Positions 1 through 9,484 of a stretch of DNA of 64,000 nt are shown one piece after another. Both the position numbers and the translations under genes were made by a program. Position 1 is the first letter of the stretch; every line of letters starts with the position of its first letter. Below the pieces are notes generated by a model. It was not told where the DNA came from and ran no database searches. It was given only the letters and a program-made list of their open reading frames with translations. Source of the stretch: Haloarcula sp. DT43 (GTDB lineage: Archaea > Halobacteriota > Halobacteria > Halobacteriales > Haloarculaceae); contig NZ_JAYMGZ010000003.1 of assembly GCF_037078405.1 (NCBI RefSeq), positions 124,001 to 188,000 of the forward strand, given 5' to 3'.

Positions 1-950
1 TTCCCCTGTTTCCCCTTGCCGAACAGCTGTTCCTTCCGCTCGTCCGGGATGCCGGGGCCGTTGTCCGCGACGGCCACGCGGGCCACGTCGTCGGTGGTCT
101 CGACCGAGACGGTTACCTGCGGCACGTCCTTGTCACAGTGCTGGACGGCGTTGTTGAGGAGGTTCCGGAAGACGGACGACAGCATGCCGTTGGCTTCCAC
201 TGCAATGTCCGGGAGGGTCGAGGGGTAGTCGAACTCCGCGTCCGGGTAGGCCGATTCGGCTTTCCGGCACTCGATAGAGAGGAGGTCGTCGAGGCGGACG
301 GTCGTCAGCCGCATCGGCTCGCTTCCCCCGACGAGCTGCATGTACTCCCTGGTGTTCGCAGTCATCTCCTCCATGTGCTCGACGGTGTCGAGCGCGTTGT
401 CCAGGTAGGTGTTCTCGCCGTCGGCCACCATCTGTGCCGTGTCCAGCCACCCGGTGAGGACCTGCAAGTCGTTCTTCAGGTCGTGTCTGAGAATCCGGTT
501 CAAGACCTCCAGTTGCTCGGAGGTCCGTCGGAGTTCGGCCTCTCGGTCCTGGCGTTCCAGCGCGTAGCGGACCGATTTGATGAGCCGGTCGCGGTCCAGG
601 GACGCCTTGTTGAGGTAGTCCTGTGCCCCCTGCTGGAGGAGGTCCACCGCGGCCTGCTCGTCCTGGAGCCCCGTCAGGACGATGACGGGCAGGTTCCCGA
701 CCACCCCCTCGATGCGTTCGAACGTCTCGATGCCGCTGCTCTCCGGCAGACCGAGGTCGAGCAACAGGAGGTCGAGGCCGTCCCGTTCGAGCCTGTCCAG
801 GCCGTCCGTGAGCGTCGTCTCGTGGTGTACGTCGACGGAGCCCGGAATGAAGACGGTGGTCGTCTCCCGGAGGTGGCGCTCGATGAGCGTGGCGTCGTTG
901 GGGTTGTCTTCGATGAGGAGGACCGATAGAACGTCGTCTGACGTGCTCAT
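1..950 (-). CDS. Receiver-histidine kinase hybrid (3' end outside window)
   Basis: The protein opens with a response-regulator receiver domain (about residues 8-125; phosphoacceptor Asp65 in LLLLDLGLPE, acidic pocket IEDN). After a short coiled linker comes a kinase dimerisation helix with the haloarchaeal H-box RILRHDLKNDLQ near residue 155, then an HATPase_c domain with an N-box around SVFRNLLNNAVQH and a G1 box DNGPGIPDE. The ORF is still open at base 1, so the G2 box and C-terminus are missing. There is no membrane segment, so it is probably cytosolic and takes a phosphoryl or protein-protein input. ATG at 950 is the first start in frame. The Rcp1-like receiver gene lies only 4 bp upstream on the same strand, so the two and the kinase beyond it are probably cotranscribed. 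The signal sensed is unknown. Confidence 0.9.
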   Translation of the reverse strand, partial: MSTSDDVLSVLLIEDNPNDATLIERHLRETTTVFIPGSVDVHHETTLTDGLDRLERDGLDLLLLDLGLPESSGIETFERIEGVVGNLPVIVLTGLQDEQAAVDLLQQGAQDYLNKASLDRDRLIKSVRYALERQDREAELRRTSEQLEVLNRILRHDLKNDLQVLTGWLDTAQMVADGENTYLDNALDTVEHMEEMTANTREYMQLVGGSEPMRLTTVRLDDLLSIECRKAESAYPDAEFDYPSTLPDIAVEANGMLSSVFRNLLNNAVQHCDKDVPQVTVSVETTDDVARVAVADNGPGIPDERKEQLFGKGKQG

Positions 951-954
951 GTAC

Positions 955-1431
955 TCATTCGGTCGGTGGGAGTTTCACAATCGAGAACCAGAAGTTCTCG
1001 ATTTCGCGGACGATGTCCTGAAAGGCCTGGTAGCCGACCGGCTTGGTCAGGTAGGCGTTCGCGGAGTGTTCGTACGATTCGACGATGTCCCGCTCGGCCT
1101 CCGAACTGGTCAACACGACGACCGGGAGCTTCTTCAACACCGGGTCCTGCTCCATGTCCTCCAGTACCTCCACGCCGCCCTTGCGGGGCATCTCCAAGTC
1201 GAGGAGGACGATGTCCGGGCGGGGCGCGTCGGCGTACTCGTCCTCCTGCCGGAGGAACTGTATCGCCTCCACGCCGTCCTGGACGACGTGGAGGTTGTTG
1301 AGCATCTTCCCCTCCTCGAACGCCTTCCTGGTGAGTTCGATATCGTTCGGGTTGTCCTCGGCGAGGAGTACCTCGACTGGCTCCCGGTCTTGGGATAGAG
1401 ACCTCTCAGATGGTGACTCGTCGGGCGTCAT
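955..1431 (-). CDS. Single-domain response regulator, Rcp1-like
   Basis: A 158-residue stand-alone receiver domain. The acidic pair is in LLAEDNPND, the phosphoacceptor is Asp78 in VLLDLEMPRKGG, the conserved Thr/Ser is in VVLTSS and the Lys is in YLTKPV. The spacing and the LDLEMPRKGG style resemble cyanobacterial Rcp1 and related regulators paired with bacteriophytochrome-type kinases. There is no output domain, so it should act by protein contact or as a phosphate shuttle. ATG at 1431 is preferred over an in-frame TTG at 1440. It sits between two kinase genes (11 bp from the upstream kinase stop and 4 bp from the downstream start), so it is the likely target of one or both. Confidence 0.9.
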   Translation of the reverse strand: MTPDESPSERSLSQDREPVEVLLAEDNPNDIELTRKAFEEGKMLNNLHVVQDGVEAIQFLRQEDEYADAPRPDIVLLDLEMPRKGGVEVLEDMEQDPVLKKLPVVVLTSSEAERDIVESYEHSANAYLTKPVGYQAFQDIVREIENFWFSIVKLPPTE

Positions 1432-1442
1432 CAATAACAACT

Positions 1443-2903
1443 CTACTCAGGTATGGTGAAGATGAAAGTTGAACCTTTCCCTTCTTCGGATTCGACGCGG
1501 ATGTCGCCGTCGTGGCGGTCGACGATGCGCTCGACGACGGCCAGCCCGATACCGCGGGCTTCGCTTTCGGTCTGGTAGTTCCGGCCGCTCTTGAATATCT
1601 TGAATATCTCGTCCTCGATGTAGGGGTCGATACCGTCGCCGTCGTCCGCGACGGTGAACCGACAGCCCTCGGCCGTCTCGGTCCCGGAGACGGTGACCTC
1701 GACGGGGTCGTCGCCCGAGTGCTGGAGCGCGTTCTTGATGAGGTTCTGGAACACCTGCCAGAGCTGGTCCCGGTCGGCGGTGACCGTCGGCAGCGACTCC
1801 ACCGTGATGGTTCCGCCGTTCTCCTCGGCGAGCACCTGCAGGTCCGTGACTACTTCGTCGACGACCGCGGCGGTGTCGACCTCCGACATCTCGTCCCCGC
1901 GGGTGGTGACCCGGGAGTAGTCCAGGAGCCCGTTGACCATCGAACTCATCCGCTCGGCCCCGGTCACGACCGTATCGAGGTACTTCCGCCCCATCTCGTC
2001 GAGGTCGTCCCCGTAATCCTCGGCGACCAGTTCCGCGTACCGCGACACGGTGCGGAGCGGTTCCTGGAGGTCGTGTGAGGCGATGTAGGCGAAGTCCTCC
2101 AGGCGCTCGTTCGAGGCTTCCAGTTCCGCGACTGTCTCCTCCAGTTCCGCCCGGACCTCCTGGAGCTCGGTCACGTCGCTGTACAGGAGGTAGGCGCTGT
2201 CCTCGCCGAAGGGGACGACCCGGAGCTGGTAGTGTCGCGTCCCGTCGGCGGTGTCGACGGTGACGGTCTCTTCGAGCGGCTCGCCGTCGAGGACGTGGTC
2301 CCGAATCCGCGCCACCGCCGACTCGTCGTGAGCGGCGACAGCCGACAGCCGGTCGCCGGTGGAGGGCGCGGAGAACGCCGACCGGAAGGCGTCGTTCGCC
2401 CGCCGGATGCGGACGTCCGTTCCCGTAGCGCTCACGTCGACTATCTCGGCGGACGCGTTCTGGAACAGCGCCTCGGCGCGGTCGCGCTCGCGCTGGGCCG
2501 CCTGCGTCGTCTGTTCCTGCTGGGCGCTCGCGTAGCCGACGAACGAGCCCGCTGCGGTGCCGCCGATGGCTATCTGTGTCATGAGGAGGTACGGCTTTAT
2601 CTCGCCCTGGATGAGTTGGACGCCGACGACGAGCAGCGCCAGCGTCAGCGTCCCGAGCCCGCTGAGGAGCTGCCAGCGGACGACCGAAGCGAGGTAGAGC
2701 CGCTCGCGGTTCCGGTAGAGCCAGTAGCCCGCCAGGAAGATGCTGCCGGCGAGGGCGAGCGGGAAACTGTTCTCCAGGACCGTCGTCCAGAGCGGTTTCC
2801 CTTCGACGACCCAGTCGACGTAGATGTCACGGACGATGACCCCTGACAACACTGCCGCGACGAGTCCCGAGAGACAGAGATACACCCGCTTGCTGTAACG
2901 CAT
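1443..2903 (-). CDS. Membrane PAS-domain histidine kinase
   Basis: 486 residues from ATG 2903; a longer frame exists, but the extra N-terminus is out of character. The first 125 residues hold about four hydrophobic segments (around 8-25, 45-62, 78-98 and 105-125), so the N-terminus is in the membrane. A PAS-like domain (145-245) and a coiled coil (248-270) follow. The H-box is YIASHDLQEPLR with His277, a form typical of phytochrome-like and haloarchaeal kinases. The HATPase_c domain has the N-box FQNLIKNALQH, G1 DDGDGID and G2 GIGLAVV. It is the first gene of a three-gene signalling operon with the Rcp1-like receiver directly downstream. The sensed signal cannot be read from the sequence. Confidence 0.9.
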   Translation of the reverse strand: MRYSKRVYLCLSGLVAAVLSGVIVRDIYVDWVVEGKPLWTTVLENSFPLALAGSIFLAGYWLYRNRERLYLASVVRWQLLSGLGTLTLALLVVGVQLIQGEIKPYLLMTQIAIGGTAAGSFVGYASAQQEQTTQAAQRERDRAEALFQNASAEIVDVSATGTDVRIRRANDAFRSAFSAPSTGDRLSAVAAHDESAVARIRDHVLDGEPLEETVTVDTADGTRHYQLRVVPFGEDSAYLLYSDVTELQEVRAELEETVAELEASNERLEDFAYIASHDLQEPLRTVSRYAELVAEDYGDDLDEMGRKYLDTVVTGAERMSSMVNGLLDYSRVTTRGDEMSEVDTAAVVDEVVTDLQVLAEENGGTITVESLPTVTADRDQLWQVFQNLIKNALQHSGDDPVEVTVSGTETAEGCRFTVADDGDGIDPYIEDEIFKIFKSGRNYQTESEARGIGLAVVERIVDRHDGDIRVESEEGKGSTFIFTIPE

Positions 2904-3242
2904 TACTTCGTGATTGGCAGTCGGACCGTTAACGTTTGGGAGAAATGTAACTGAAACGTACGCTGAGAACACGAGCGGATGTGTCGAGGCGTCGGACCGG
3001 GCGGGCGGCCGGAGACCGCGTTCGACCGGAGCCACGGGGGCGGTCTCCAAATCGCGGACACTATCATACTCCCTACCTGTCCGGCCGGATAGATGACTGC
3101 ATCCGGAGCAATCGGGCTGGTACAGGCCAGTGCAACCCACATTACGGCGCCGACCCGACCGGTCGCCACCGTCCCGGGCGCTGTCAGGTCGCCCGAGCGG
3201 AGCGCCCAACCTTATGCCGCGTGACTATAATCGTTCAGTATA
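2904..3242. other. Divergent intergenic region between kinase genes
   Basis: About 340 bp separates two outward-facing kinase genes. It must contain both promoters. I see only a weak TATA-like CTTATG at about 3211-3216, some 29 nt before the GTG start at 3243, which would suit a leaderless transcript. No RNA gene or convincing repeat was found. Confidence 0.5.
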
Positions 3243-5837
3243 GTGAGCCAACCAGCAGCGATTTCCGTGCTCCACGTCGACGAAGACCCCGACTTCGCGG
3301 CGCTGACGGCCGAGATGCTCGCGGAGCAGGCGGGGCAGTTCACCGTCGAGACGGCGTCGAGCGTGCGCGAAGGGATGGACCGACTGGCCACGGGAACCGT
3401 CGACTGTGTCGTCAGCGACTATCAGCTCCCCGACCGGAACGGTATCGACTTCCTCGAATCGGTCCGGGAGGAGTATCCGGACTTGCCGTTTCTCCTCTAC
3501 ACCGGCGAAGGGAGCGAAGTGGTCGCGAGCGACGCCATCTCAGCCGGCGTCACCGACTACCTCCAGAAGGATGTCGGGACCAGCCAGTACGCCATCCTCG
3601 CCAACAGAATCCGAAACGCCGTCGAGTCGCGACGGCGCGAGCGAGCCCGGACGCGCCACCTCGAAGCCATCGACACGGCCGGTGAGGGTATCAGCATCCT
3701 CGACGAAGAGGGGCAGTTCCGCTACGTCAACGAAGCGTTCGCCGACCTCTACGGCTACGCCGCCGAGGAACTGGTCGGGGAGCACTGGGCCGTGCTCTAC
3801 CCCGACGAGGAGACCGACGTCGTCCGCGAGGAGATATTACCGGCTGTCGAGGAGACGGGCTCTTGGCGCGGCGTGACGACCGGGCTCCGGGCCGACGGGA
3901 GTACCTTCCAGGAGGACCACCGGGTCGCCGCGACCGAGAACGACGAACTCGTCTGTACCGTGGAGGACATCACCGAGCGGGAACAGCGCGAGCGGGAACT
4001 CGGCCGCACCAGCACCGTCCTCCAGACCGTCATCGACAACCTCCCGATGGGCGTGTTAGTCGAAAACGCCGAGCGCGAGGTGCTAATGGCGAACGACCAG
4101 CTGGGGTCGGTACTGGGCACCTCCCACGCCGCCGAGTCGTTCATCGGACGGGACTGTGACGTGGTGGCCAGGGAACTCAAAGAACGGTTCGCCGACCCCG
4201 AGCGGTTCACGGACGGCATCGTCGACCGGCTCGAACAGCGGGAGCCGGTGCGGAACGAGGAGTTCAGGCTCGCCGACGGCCGCGTCCTCGAACGCGATTA
4301 CGTGCCCTACAGCCTGCCGGACGGCGAGGGGAACCTGTGGCTGTACCGCGAAGCGACCGAGCGCAAAGAGCGGGAACAGCGGCTGCAAACCCACCGCAAG
4401 GCGATGGAGGCGTCAATCGACGGGATGGCGCTGCTCGACGGGGACGGGAAGTACAGCTACGTCAACGAGGCCCACGCCGACATCTACGGCTACGACGACC
4501 CGGAGGCCTTCGCGGGCGAGTCGTGGCGGCTGTGCTACGACGACGACACGGTGACGCGGTTCGAGGACGAGATACTCCCGACGCTGTTTGCGGAGGGGAG
4601 CTGGCGCGGCGAGGCGACCGGCGTCCGCAGCGACGGCAGCACGTTCCCACAGGAGCTGTCCCTGACCGTCACCGACGAGGACGGCATCATCTGTGTCATC
4701 CGCGACGTCACCGAGCGCAAGGCCCACGAGGACAGACTGGAGCAGTTACACGACGCGACGCGGGACCTGATGACGGCCACGGCGACCGAGGAAGTGGCGA
4801 CAATCGCCTCCGAAACCGCCACGGAGGTCCTTGACCAGCCGCTGAACAGCGTCCACCTGTACGACACGGAGGCGGACGCGCTGGAGCCCGTCGCGTGGGC
4901 CGAGGAGGTAGGGGACCTGCTGGATGGCGCACCGGCGGCGCTCCCGGTGGACGACAGCCTGGCAGGGGAGACGTACCGAACCGGCGACGTGCAGCGTCGC
5001 ACAGACGGCGGCGACGCGGACGGCGCGGCGGCTGCGGGCACCCCGTTCCACAGCGACTGGTACTTCCCGCTGGGCGACCACGGCGTCTTCAGAATCGCGT
5101 CGCGGACGGCGGAGGCCGTCGAGGCGACCGACAGGGCGCTCGCGGACGTGTTCGCCGCCAACGTCGAAACCGCGTTCGACCACGTGAAACAGCGACAGCA
5201 GCTCCAGCGCGAACGCGACAGGCTCGATAGGTTCGCCAGTATCCTGTCCCACGACCTTCGGAACCCGCTGAGCGTGGCGCGGGGACACCTAGAGCTGGTC
5301 GAGTGTGACAGCGACCGCCTCGACGACATCGCCCGGGCACACGCCCGGATGGAGACGCTCATCGACGAGATGCTGACGCTCGCACGCGAGGGGGAGCGGG
5401 TCGACTCGCCGGAGGCGGTCGCGCTCGCGGACGCGGTCGAGGAGTGTCTCCGGACCGTCGAGACGGACGGGGTGACAGTCGACACCGCGACGACGCAGAC
5501 GCTCCGGGCGGACCCGAACCGGCTGAAACAGCTCCTCGAGAACCTGCTACGGAACGCGGTCCAACACGGCGGCGACGATGTCACGGTCACCGTCGACGAC
5601 CTGGACGGCGGCTTCTACGTCGCCGACGACGGCCCGGGCATCCCGCGGGCCGACCGCGAGGACGTGTTCGCGGTCGGGTACTCGACCGCGGATGAGGGGA
5701 CGGGCTTCGGGCTGAACATCGTCCGGGAAATCTGCGACGCGCACGGGTGGACCGTCGCGGTTACCGAGAGCGAGGCCGGTGGCGCGCGAATCGAGGTCAC
5801 CGGCGTGACGGCCGCCGCCGGCGACACTGGCCACTGA
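3243..5837 (+). CDS. Multi-sensor hybrid histidine kinase (REC-PAS-PAS-PAS-GAF-HisKA-HATPase)
   Basis: 864 residues starting at GTG 3243. The receiver domain spans about 8-125, with Asp59 in VVSDYQLPD and Lys in LQKDVG. Three PAS repeats follow (about 140-255, 262-378 and 385-500). The first and third closely resemble each other (YVNEAFADLYGY and YVNEAHADIYGY), which suggests internal duplication. A GAF-like domain lies at about 505-640. The H-box is ILSHDLRNPLSVARGH near residue 665. HATPase_c has the N-box LLENLLRNAVQHGG, G1 VADDGPGIP and G2 GTGFGLNIV. There are no membrane spans, so it is cytosolic. It is divergent from the neighbouring kinase operon and has no DNA-binding regulator beside it, as is common for haloarchaeal kinases. 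Its ligands are unknown. Confidence 0.9.
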   Translation: MSQPAAISVLHVDEDPDFAALTAEMLAEQAGQFTVETASSVREGMDRLATGTVDCVVSDYQLPDRNGIDFLESVREEYPDLPFLLYTGEGSEVVASDAISAGVTDYLQKDVGTSQYAILANRIRNAVESRRRERARTRHLEAIDTAGEGISILDEEGQFRYVNEAFADLYGYAAEELVGEHWAVLYPDEETDVVREEILPAVEETGSWRGVTTGLRADGSTFQEDHRVAATENDELVCTVEDITEREQRERELGRTSTVLQTVIDNLPMGVLVENAEREVLMANDQLGSVLGTSHAAESFIGRDCDVVARELKERFADPERFTDGIVDRLEQREPVRNEEFRLADGRVLERDYVPYSLPDGEGNLWLYREATERKEREQRLQTHRKAMEASIDGMALLDGDGKYSYVNEAHADIYGYDDPEAFAGESWRLCYDDDTVTRFEDEILPTLFAEGSWRGEATGVRSDGSTFPQELSLTVTDEDGIICVIRDVTERKAHEDRLEQLHDATRDLMTATATEEVATIASETATEVLDQPLNSVHLYDTEADALEPVAWAEEVGDLLDGAPAALPVDDSLAGETYRTGDVQRRTDGGDADGAAAAGTPFHSDWYFPLGDHGVFRIASRTAEAVEATDRALADVFAANVETAFDHVKQRQQLQRERDRLDRFASILSHDLRNPLSVARGHLELVECDSDRLDDIARAHARMETLIDEMLTLAREGERVDSPEAVALADAVEECLRTVETDGVTVDTATTQTLRADPNRLKQLLENLLRNAVQHGGDDVTVTVDDLDGGFYVADDGPGIPRADREDVFAVGYSTADEGTGFGLNIVREICDAHGWTVAVTESEAGGARIEVTGVTAAAGDTGH

Positions 5838-5863
5838 GACCGGGACTCGGGGCGCGGGACCGC

Positions 5864-8101
5864 TCAGAACAGCCGTTCGAGCAGGCCGCGGTCGCGGTCT
5901 TTCTCCGCCAGCAGGACCGAACACTCCACGTCGTCGACGATGTCGAGGACGAGCGACTTCGAGACGAGCCGACGGAGCAGCCCCTCCTCGGTCGCGCCGA
6001 TGAGCAGCAGCGTCGCGTCGGCGGCGGCGTTCTGGATGGCGGTCTCGACGTCGCCGGACTTGACCAGCAACTCGGCGTCCTCCAGCCCCTGTTCGGCCGC
6101 CCACTCCTGGAGGAAGCGTTCGCCGTCCTCGCGGTCGTCGGCGACGTTGAGCAGCGTCACCTCGGAATCGTATTCGGTCTGCAGCAGTTTCGCGATGGCG
6201 GCCGACAGCTCGGAGTCCGGGCCACCGGCTGTCGGGAGCAGGATGCGCGAGGGGTCGAACCCGCGGTCCCGGAGGACGAGGAAGTCACAGGGCACCGCCT
6301 CGGTGAGTTCGTCCATGGCCGACTCGGCCCGCCCGGGCGAGCCGTGTGCGTCCGGCCCCCATCCCATCACGACGAGGTCCGCCGTGTGCGTGCGAGCGGC
6401 ATCGAAGATGGCCTCGAATGACTTGTGCGAGAGGATGGTATGCGTCTCGACGTCGACGCCGAACGTCTCGGCGTCGTCGCGGGCGCTGTCGAGCAGTTGC
6501 TGTGAGGTCCGGTCTATCTCGTCGGAGCGGTCGGCGGCGGCCGACAGCGCCGTCTGGTCGGGGACCGTGACGATGTGGGTGGCGATGACGGTGCCGCCCC
6601 GCTGTTTGGCGATGGCGCTGGCGAGTGTGATGAGGTCCTGTTCGTGTGCGGGGTTGGCCAGGGGCACCATCACGCGGTACTGCCCGCCGTCGGGCTGGAC
6701 GCCGGCGGCCGCGCTGACGGCCGCGTCCGGCATCTCCTCGGACCGCGAGATGATGTGTTTCGACAGGATGCCCTGTTTCTCCGTCCGTGACCTGGCGTAG
6801 AGCCCGTACCACAGCACCGCCGCGGCGGCGATGCCAAAGGAGAGCAACAGGGCGTCGCTGGCGACGAACACCAGCAACGCAAAGGAGAGCGCGGCACCGA
6901 GAATCGGCAGCAGTGGGTACAGCGGCACCACGAAATCAGGGGCGTACTCCTCGGGGTCGACGTAGCGCATGACGATGAGCGCGAGGTTCAACAGCCCGTA
7001 GATGATGAGGTGCAGCCCCGACGCGGCACCCGACAGCAGCGTCAGGTCCCCGACAACGATGAACAGGAGAATCAGGCCGCCGGTGATGCCGATTGCCCGG
7101 TAGGGGGTCCCGAACCGGGGGTGTATCTCGTTGAGCGCCGGCGTGACGATTCGGTCCCGACCCATGGCGAAGTTGATGCGCGAGGACGCGAGGATTGAGG
7201 CGTTCGCACTGGAGGCGGTCGCGAGCAGGCCGCCGAACAGGAGCGCGCCGCCCATGGCGGCCCCCTGGATGTAGCTCCCGACCTCGACGACGGCGATGGG
7301 GTTCTCGGCGTCGGAGGTGATGACGTCGGCGATGAACCCCTGCGGAACGGCCGCGCTCATGATGACCAGCACGAGGGCGTAGATGACCGTCACGATGACG
7401 ACGCTGCCGATGACCGCCCGCGGGAGGTTCTTGCCGGGGTCCTTTATCTCCTCGGCCACGCTCGTAATCTGGACAAAACCGAGATAGGAGACGAAGATGA
7501 GCCCCGTGGTCTCGAGGGTGGTTATCATGTCGGTGGCCGCCGGGAGGTTCGACGGCTCGGCCCGGAGCGTCCCCAGGAGCGTAAAGACCGTGAGGATGCC
7601 GATGAGCAGGACGACGATGACGTTCTGGAGTCGGCCGGTCTCCTTGGCTCCGACGTAGTTGATGAACACGAAGAACGCGCCGCCGACGAGCGCCACGAGC
7701 TTGACGACGGTAATCGACACCGGGCCGACGCCGACGCTCCCGGAGAGGCCGAAGATGCGGGCGATGTACCGGCCGAACCCGACCATGTAGAAGGCGGAGG
7801 CGAAGGCCAGGCCGAGCCAGTTGGCCCAGCCGGCGACCGAGCCGAACATCGGCCCGAGCGCGTGGTTGACGTAGTAGTAGGCCCCGCCGGAGCGTGGCAT
7901 CGCCGTGCCGAGTTCGCTGGCCGACAGCGCCGTGAACATGGCGATGACCCCGCCCAGGACGAACGCCACCGACGCCAGCGACCCCGCGGTGAGGATTGCC
8001 TCGCCCGGGAGCACGAAGATGCCGGCGCCAATCATCGTCCCGACGCCTATCGTCAGGGCGGCCAGCGGCCCGAGGTCCTTGGCGAGGTCCTCCTCGCTCA
8101 T
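5864..8101 (-). CDS. APC-family permease with C-terminal tandem UspA domains
   Basis: 745 residues. Residues 1 to about 440 form an APC-superfamily carrier with about 12 membrane helices; the first carries IGVGTMIGAGIFVLPG, the unwound TM1 signature. Two UspA-type nucleotide-binding domains follow (about 460-600 and 605-735; ATP-loop-like segments VVMGWGPDAHGS and LLIGATEEGLL). The layout recalls KimA-type potassium carriers, whose C-terminal USP-like domain binds c-di-AMP, and also haloarchaeal amino-acid permease-USP fusions; the sequence alone does not decide between K+ and amino acids. Its ATG (8101) overlaps the stop of an upstream UspA gene by 4 bp, so the two are translationally coupled. 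A TrkA-type RCK protein is the next gene upstream. Confidence 0.88.
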   Translation of the reverse strand: MSEEDLAKDLGPLAALTIGVGTMIGAGIFVLPGEAILTAGSLASVAFVLGGVIAMFTALSASELGTAMPRSGGAYYYVNHALGPMFGSVAGWANWLGLAFASAFYMVGFGRYIARIFGLSGSVGVGPVSITVVKLVALVGGAFFVFINYVGAKETGRLQNVIVVLLIGILTVFTLLGTLRAEPSNLPAATDMITTLETTGLIFVSYLGFVQITSVAEEIKDPGKNLPRAVIGSVVIVTVIYALVLVIMSAAVPQGFIADVITSDAENPIAVVEVGSYIQGAAMGGALLFGGLLATASSANASILASSRINFAMGRDRIVTPALNEIHPRFGTPYRAIGITGGLILLFIVVGDLTLLSGAASGLHLIIYGLLNLALIVMRYVDPEEYAPDFVVPLYPLLPILGAALSFALLVFVASDALLLSFGIAAAAVLWYGLYARSRTEKQGILSKHIISRSEEMPDAAVSAAAGVQPDGGQYRVMVPLANPAHEQDLITLASAIAKQRGGTVIATHIVTVPDQTALSAAADRSDEIDRTSQQLLDSARDDAETFGVDVETHTILSHKSFEAIFDAARTHTADLVVMGWGPDAHGSPGRAESAMDELTEAVPCDFLVLRDRGFDPSRILLPTAGGPDSELSAAIAKLLQTEYDSEVTLLNVADDREDGERFLQEWAAEQGLEDAELLVKSGDVETAIQNAAADATLLLIGATEEGLLRRLVSKSLVLDIVDDVECSVLLAEKDRDRGLLERLF

Positions 8102-8529
8102 TCTTCCTCCTCGCGGGGGAGGGCGACGACCGGCCGGTCGGCCTCTGTCACCAGTTCGAGCGAGAGGTCGCCGGAGAGGAACTGCGTGAGGCGGTTCCCG
8201 CCGCGGGACTGGTACGCGATGGCGCTGGCGTCGACCGCCTCGGCCGCCTCGAAGATCTCCGCCGCGACGTCCCGGCCGTAGGCGGTGTGTTCGTCGGCGT
8301 CCGGGAACACCGTCCGGACGGCGGCGTACGCTTCCTCGGCCAGTTGTTCGGACTGTTCGACCGGCGTCTTGTCCGGCGCGCCGTCACCTTTCTCTACGAC
8401 GTGGAGGGCCGTCACGCGGCCCGGACCGTAGGGTTCGAGTGCTCTGGCTGTCGCCAGCGCGTCGTCTTCGGTCGCGACAGGAAGGACCACGTGGGCAAGG
8501 AGGTCCCTGCCCTTGGACTCACTGCTCAT
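8098..8529 (-). CDS. Universal stress protein UspA family
   Basis: 143 residues, a single USP domain: the N-terminal beta strand LLAHVVLPVAT followed by an alternating alpha/beta pattern. The last third (TQFLSGDLSLELVTEADRPV) fits the region that closes the nucleotide pocket, although a perfect G-2x-G-9x-G-S/T motif is not obvious. ATG 8529 is chosen; an in-frame ATG at 8547 would add six residues. The stop overlaps the start of the APC-USP fusion by 4 bp (ATGA). With the two USP domains of that fusion, this operon encodes three USP modules, so the protein is probably a soluble regulatory partner of the carrier rather than a general stress protein. Confidence 0.85.
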   Translation of the reverse strand: MSSESKGRDLLAHVVLPVATEDDALATARALEPYGPGRVTALHVVEKGDGAPDKTPVEQSEQLAEEAYAAVRTVFPDADEHTAYGRDVAAEIFEAAEAVDASAIAYQSRGGNRLTQFLSGDLSLELVTEADRPVVALPREEEE

Positions 8530-8625
8530 AGTGGGTGGTGTATCCACTCGCTGTTAAGCGTGTGTATCCACTTTCACTCGGCCGAGTAAATATTACGAGA
8601 CAATGGCCCGAACACTGACAGATAG

Positions 8626-9279
8626 CTAGCCGCGCAGCAGGTGCAACACCTCGTCGACCACGTCGGCCTCGACGGCGACGATGTAGCGCTCGCCGGGCTC
8701 TAAAACCGTGTCGGGGCCCGCGAGTTCCGTCCGGTCGGCCGTCGAAATCAGCAGGCTCCCGGCCGGCAGCGCGATTTCGTCGAGTCGCCGGCCGGCGACG
8801 GGGGCCGACGGGGCGACGCCCACCTCGATGATGTCGAGGTCGGCGGTCGGATAGACGAGCGTCCGGACGTCCGCGCCGGTCAGCATGTCCGCCGCGTGGT
8901 CGCCGCCGAGATACTCCGGCAGCAGCGTCGCGTCGACGACTTCGTCGTACTCCTGGTCGGTCCCCGTCTCAGCCCTGGCGATGGTCCGAACCGACGGGGC
9001 GTACTGCTGGGCCTCCATGCAGATAGCGAGGTTCGTGCCCGGTTCGTCGGTGAGCGCGGCGACGGCGTCGGCCTCGGCCAGGTCGGCCTGTTTCAGAATC
9101 GACGGGCGCGTCGCGTCACCGTGGATGACGGGACCGATGTACGCGTCCGAGAGCGCCTCGACGCGCTCCTCGTCGGACTCGATGACCAGCACGTCGTGAC
9201 CCTGCTCGGCGAGGTTCCGGGCGGTCTGTGTCCCGACGCGGCCGCCGCCGGCGATGACGAATCGCTTTGTTCGGGTCAT
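8626..9279 (-). CDS. TrkA-type RCK regulatory protein (TrkA_N + TrkA_C)
   Basis: 217 residues. The N-terminal Rossmann fold starts with VIAGGGRVGTQTA, and the strand-2 acidic residue in VIESDEE contacts the NAD(H) ribose. The segment VIHGDATRPSILKQA is characteristic of TrkA/RCK_N. Residues about 135-217 form an RCK_C domain, a module that binds ATP, c-di-AMP or other ligands in known systems. There is no transmembrane part, so it must gate a separate carrier. It lies upstream of the UspA/APC-USP pair on the same strand, and is divergent from a second APC carrier followed by a second RCK gene. The two RCK proteins have equal length and end in nearly the same segment (VDEVLHLLRG and VDEVLNLMRG), so they are paralogues. 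Confidence 0.9.
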   Translation of the reverse strand: MTRTKRFVIAGGGRVGTQTARNLAEQGHDVLVIESDEERVEALSDAYIGPVIHGDATRPSILKQADLAEADAVAALTDEPGTNLAICMEAQQYAPSVRTIARAETGTDQEYDEVVDATLLPEYLGGDHAADMLTGADVRTLVYPTADLDIIEVGVAPSAPVAGRRLDEIALPAGSLLISTADRTELAGPDTVLEPGERYIVAVEADVVDEVLHLLRG

Positions 9280-9484
9280 TGGTATACTGTTTCAAACGCG
9301 TCATCTTCAATGCCCCGACAGTTCCGACGACGCGGGAACCGGGTGACCGTCTCCGTGACCAGCCAGCAGAAGGCTTTATCAAATCCCTTCACGGTTCTTA
9401 CAATAGAAGAACGCACCCGGTCGGTGAAGTGGGCCGGAGCGTACGGGGCGTACGATAGATGGCACACCGAACGAAACCACGACA

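Noticed and set aside
4535-5590. 351-codon minus-strand ORF
   Set aside because: It is antisense to the large hybrid kinase. It is rich in Ser/Arg and has no domain.
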